DNA of 64,000 bases from Liolophura sinensis (taxonomy: Eukaryota > Mollusca > Polyplacophora > Chitonida > Chitonidae), in assembly GCF_032854445.1 (NCBI RefSeq), contig NC_088296.1, forward strand, positions 24,924,897 through 24,988,896, written 5' to 3'. Positions 63,235 to 64,000 of this stretch are shown here, one piece after another. Position 1 is the first letter of the stretch; each line of letters opens with the position of its first letter. The notes beneath the pieces were generated by a model. The model did no database searches and was not told the origin of the DNA. It saw only the letters and a program-made list of their open reading frames with translations. The position numbers were made by a program, and so were the translations under genes.

Positions 63235-63937
63235 ATTTTTAAAAAAGAAATGTGAGATAAATATAAGTTGTTAAGGAACACATAATGAGAAAGTGTAATC
63301 CCTAATAATGATAATACCCTCACATGACATCTACTAATCCGATATGTTCAGTTAAGTAGCTGTGTCATTTCTGATCACTAAAGGGGTAATACACGTTATC
63401 CGTAAACTCTAATTATTGTGCAACAACTGTCGATCGAGTGGTCTAGACAGGTGACATGTGTTGCAGGCGACTTTGTGTTCGATGGATCGAAACCCTTGGT
63501 GATTTTAACAACCAGTTTTCAGAAATAAAAGTCTGTGTCACCAGCAGAAAGTGTAATTACCATTAAAGAACAATACTACTGTTGCTCTAACTGGCCAACC
63601 ATTATGATCTTTTCTGCCCCCAGGATCACGGAGCTATCTTAAACTTCAGTCAAAATTTTAATCAGTAAATTTGACGTGTTCCTTGCCGTTATTTTTGCTG
63701 AAATTTGTTGTACAGTAACTTTCCCCGAATTTTCGATGTCAAGAAATATTTTGACTTACAGAAACACATCAGAAATAACAATTTTAAAATCATCTTAAAT
63801 TTTGACGTAAGCTTTGTGATCCCGGGGATAGGTCAATATCCGGAAGCAAACATTCAACACCAATCACTAAAAAAAACAAACAAAAAAAAAAAAAAAAAAC
63901 ACAATAACTAAGAAAGTATTTTATTTACATGTATTTC
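63235..63937. other. gene B intron B7, unique sequence
   Basis: The exon homologous to A5 was not found. A short candidate after TGCCCCCAG at 63624 stops after 14 codons and does not resemble A5. There is an A-rich run near 63870-63900. Confidence 0.45.
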
Positions 63938-64000
63938 TTTTGTTTATTTGCTTGGTGTTTTACGCCATACTCAAGAATATTTCACTTAATTGAGAAAGTA
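63938..64000 (-). mobile_element. SINE family 1 copy, cut by window end
   Basis: It has the reverse tail (tttgtttatttgcttggtgt) and 'tacgccatactcaagaatat', and continues beyond the window. Confidence 0.88.

Noticed and set aside
63624-63668. Next exon of gene B after TGCCCCCAG
   Set aside because: It ends after 14 codons and does not resemble exon A5, its expected counterpart.

Overview
This is a stretch of animal nuclear DNA. It is AT-rich, genes are split into short exons by introns of up to about 10 kb, there are no bacterial-style operons, and nearly 25 kb (about 39%) lies in tandem arrays. A tRNA-headed SINE with an (AAAT)n tail occurs about twenty times. The repeat types suggest a lophotrochozoan invertebrate, most likely a mollusc (a brachiopod is possible). 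That assignment is inference.

Two head-to-tail paralogous genes on the + strand account for all the host coding sequence I can support. Gene A (last eight exons, 1408 to 26665; its 5' end is off the window) ends in a membrane anchor. Gene B (seven exons, 47581 to 62293; its first exon was not found and its 3' end is off the window) starts with what looks like the end of a signal peptide. Where they overlap, the exons have the same order, similar lengths and identical intron phases. The proteins resemble the metazoan extracellular LolA-like family (signal peptide, LolA-like beta-barrel modules, a conserved C-terminal domain, one transmembrane helix). That name rests on remembered family patterns, not on a search.

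Layout: 1-460, 48-bp array. 1408-26665, gene A with introns filled by 39-, 52-, 40-, 89-, 107- and 54-bp arrays. 26.7-47.5 kb, intergenic: SINEs, MITE-like elements and 39-, 40-, 65-, 29-, 49-, 61-, 44- and 25-bp arrays. 47.58-62.3 kb, gene B. Its second intron (48036-57101) carries a graveyard of mobile elements: a LINE 3' fragment, a broken Polinton-like protein-primed DNA polymerase, a Polinton-type integrase C-terminus on the opposite strand, a broken Penelope-like reverse transcriptase and several small unassigned ORFs.

The most unusual signal is where the repeats sit. At several exons (A3, B2, B3, B6, B7) the neighbouring duplication contains the splice junction itself, so duplicate splice sites lie in a row. 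The clearest case is exon B7, whose last bases and GTAAGT donor recur every ~89-100 bp for seven more copies. Separately, three large arrays (52 bp with a perfect TGACGTCA in nearly every unit, 107 bp, and 49 bp) each appear to have grown inside a dispersed element that also exists elsewhere in the window without the large array.
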